From the NCBI GenBank assembly GCA_030538175.1, contig JAUNUL010000034.1, positions 8,158 to 14,095 of the forward strand: a stretch of 5,938 nt of DNA. The letters run 5' to 3'. Positions 5,539 to 5,938 of the stretch are shown one piece after another. Positions within the stretch are counted from its first letter, which is position 1; each line of letters begins with the position of its first letter. The stretch comes from Propionibacteriaceae bacterium (GTDB lineage Bacteria; Actinomycetota; Actinomycetes; Propionibacteriales; Propionibacteriaceae). Made by a program: the position numbers and the translations under genes. The notes under the pieces were generated by a model. The model was not told where the DNA came from. It did no database searches and saw only the letters and a program-made list of their open reading frames with translations.

Positions 5539-5938
5539 TGACCGAGACCATCGAGACCCAGGCGCCGGCCGAGCAGGCCGCCCCGCGCGAACTGCCGCGC
5601 CTCAAGCAGCGCTACCGCGAAGAGATCAAGCCGGCGCTGCTCGAGGAGTTCAAGTTCGAGAACGTCATGCAGATCCCCGGTCTGGTCAAGATCGTGGTGA
5701 ACATGGGTGTTGGAGACGCCGCCCGTGACTCCAAGGTCATCGACGGCGCGGTCAAGGACCTCACCGCCATCACCGGCCAGAAGCCCAGCATCACCAAGGC
5801 CCGCAAGTCCATCGCGCAGTTCCGTCTGCGTGAGGGCCAGGCCATCGGCTGCCACGTCACCCTCCGCGGCGACCGCATGTGGGAGTTCGCCGACCGTCTG
5901 CTGACGCTGGCGCTGCCCCGAATCCGTGACTTCCGTGG
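5538..5938 (+). CDS. rplE: 50S ribosomal protein L5, 5' part
   Basis: The first 133 residues are present and the gene runs off the window edge; a full L5 here would be roughly 200 residues. After a short acidic and alanine-rich N-terminal extension (about 1-19), typical of actinobacteria, come [32 protein letters not shown] (42-61) and the L5 signature region [17 protein letters not shown] (75-91), then [17 protein letters not shown] (95-111). L5 binds 5S rRNA and, with L18, anchors it in the central protuberance of the large subunit; it also contacts the small subunit. The ATG overlaps the rplX stop by one base, with GGAGG (5526-5530) 7 bases upstream. No internal stop or frame break is seen. 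Confidence 0.98.
   Translation, partial: MTETIETQAPAEQAAPRELPRLKQRYREEIKPALLEEFKFENVMQIPGLVKIVVNMGVGDAARDSKVIDGAVKDLTAITGQKPSITKARKSIAQFRLREGQAIGCHVTLRGDRMWEFADRLLTLALPRIRDFR

Noticed and set aside
4746..5855. 369-codon - strand frame opposite rplN-rplX-rplE
   Set aside because: It is antisense to three certain ribosomal protein genes and has the biased composition expected of a shadow frame.

Overview
The window is ordinary high-GC actinobacterial chromosome. The evidence is GC-rich third codon positions, GTG as a possible start codon, strong GGAGG ribosome binding sites, DtxR/IdeR-type iron boxes, and ribosomal proteins L14, L24 and L5 of actinobacterial type. A member of the Propionibacteriales would fit, but that is a guess from general look, not from a search.

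Layout: (1) 3-83 is the tail of an unidentified gene on the + strand. (2) 154-378 is a dodecin, a small flavin-storage protein. (3) 438-4298 is a ferric-iron ABC importer in the order lipoprotein receptor, fused two-domain permease, ATPase. One iron box lies in front of the receptor gene. A second lies over the stop codon of the permease gene, just before the ATPase gene, so the ATPase appears to have its own iron-controlled promoter as well as read-through from upstream. (4) 4283-4519 on the - strand is a small two-CXXC zinc-ribbon protein of unknown function, whose 3' end overlaps the 3' end of the ATPase gene. (5) 4610-4799 is the promoter and a roughly 150-nt leader, with two possible hairpins, in front of the spc ribosomal protein operon: rplN, rplX and rplE, the last cut by the window edge.

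The receptor captures Fe(III) outside the membrane, the permease carries it across, and the ATPase drives the step. When iron is plentiful, a DtxR/IdeR-type repressor with bound Fe(II) would sit on both boxes, each of which covers the likely -10 element. The ribosomal genes are unrelated to this and are simply neighbours.

I did not find a convincing new system. The points most worth a second look are the paired iron boxes with identical placement over the -10 element, the missing conventional start codon of the permease, and the structured leader of the spc operon.
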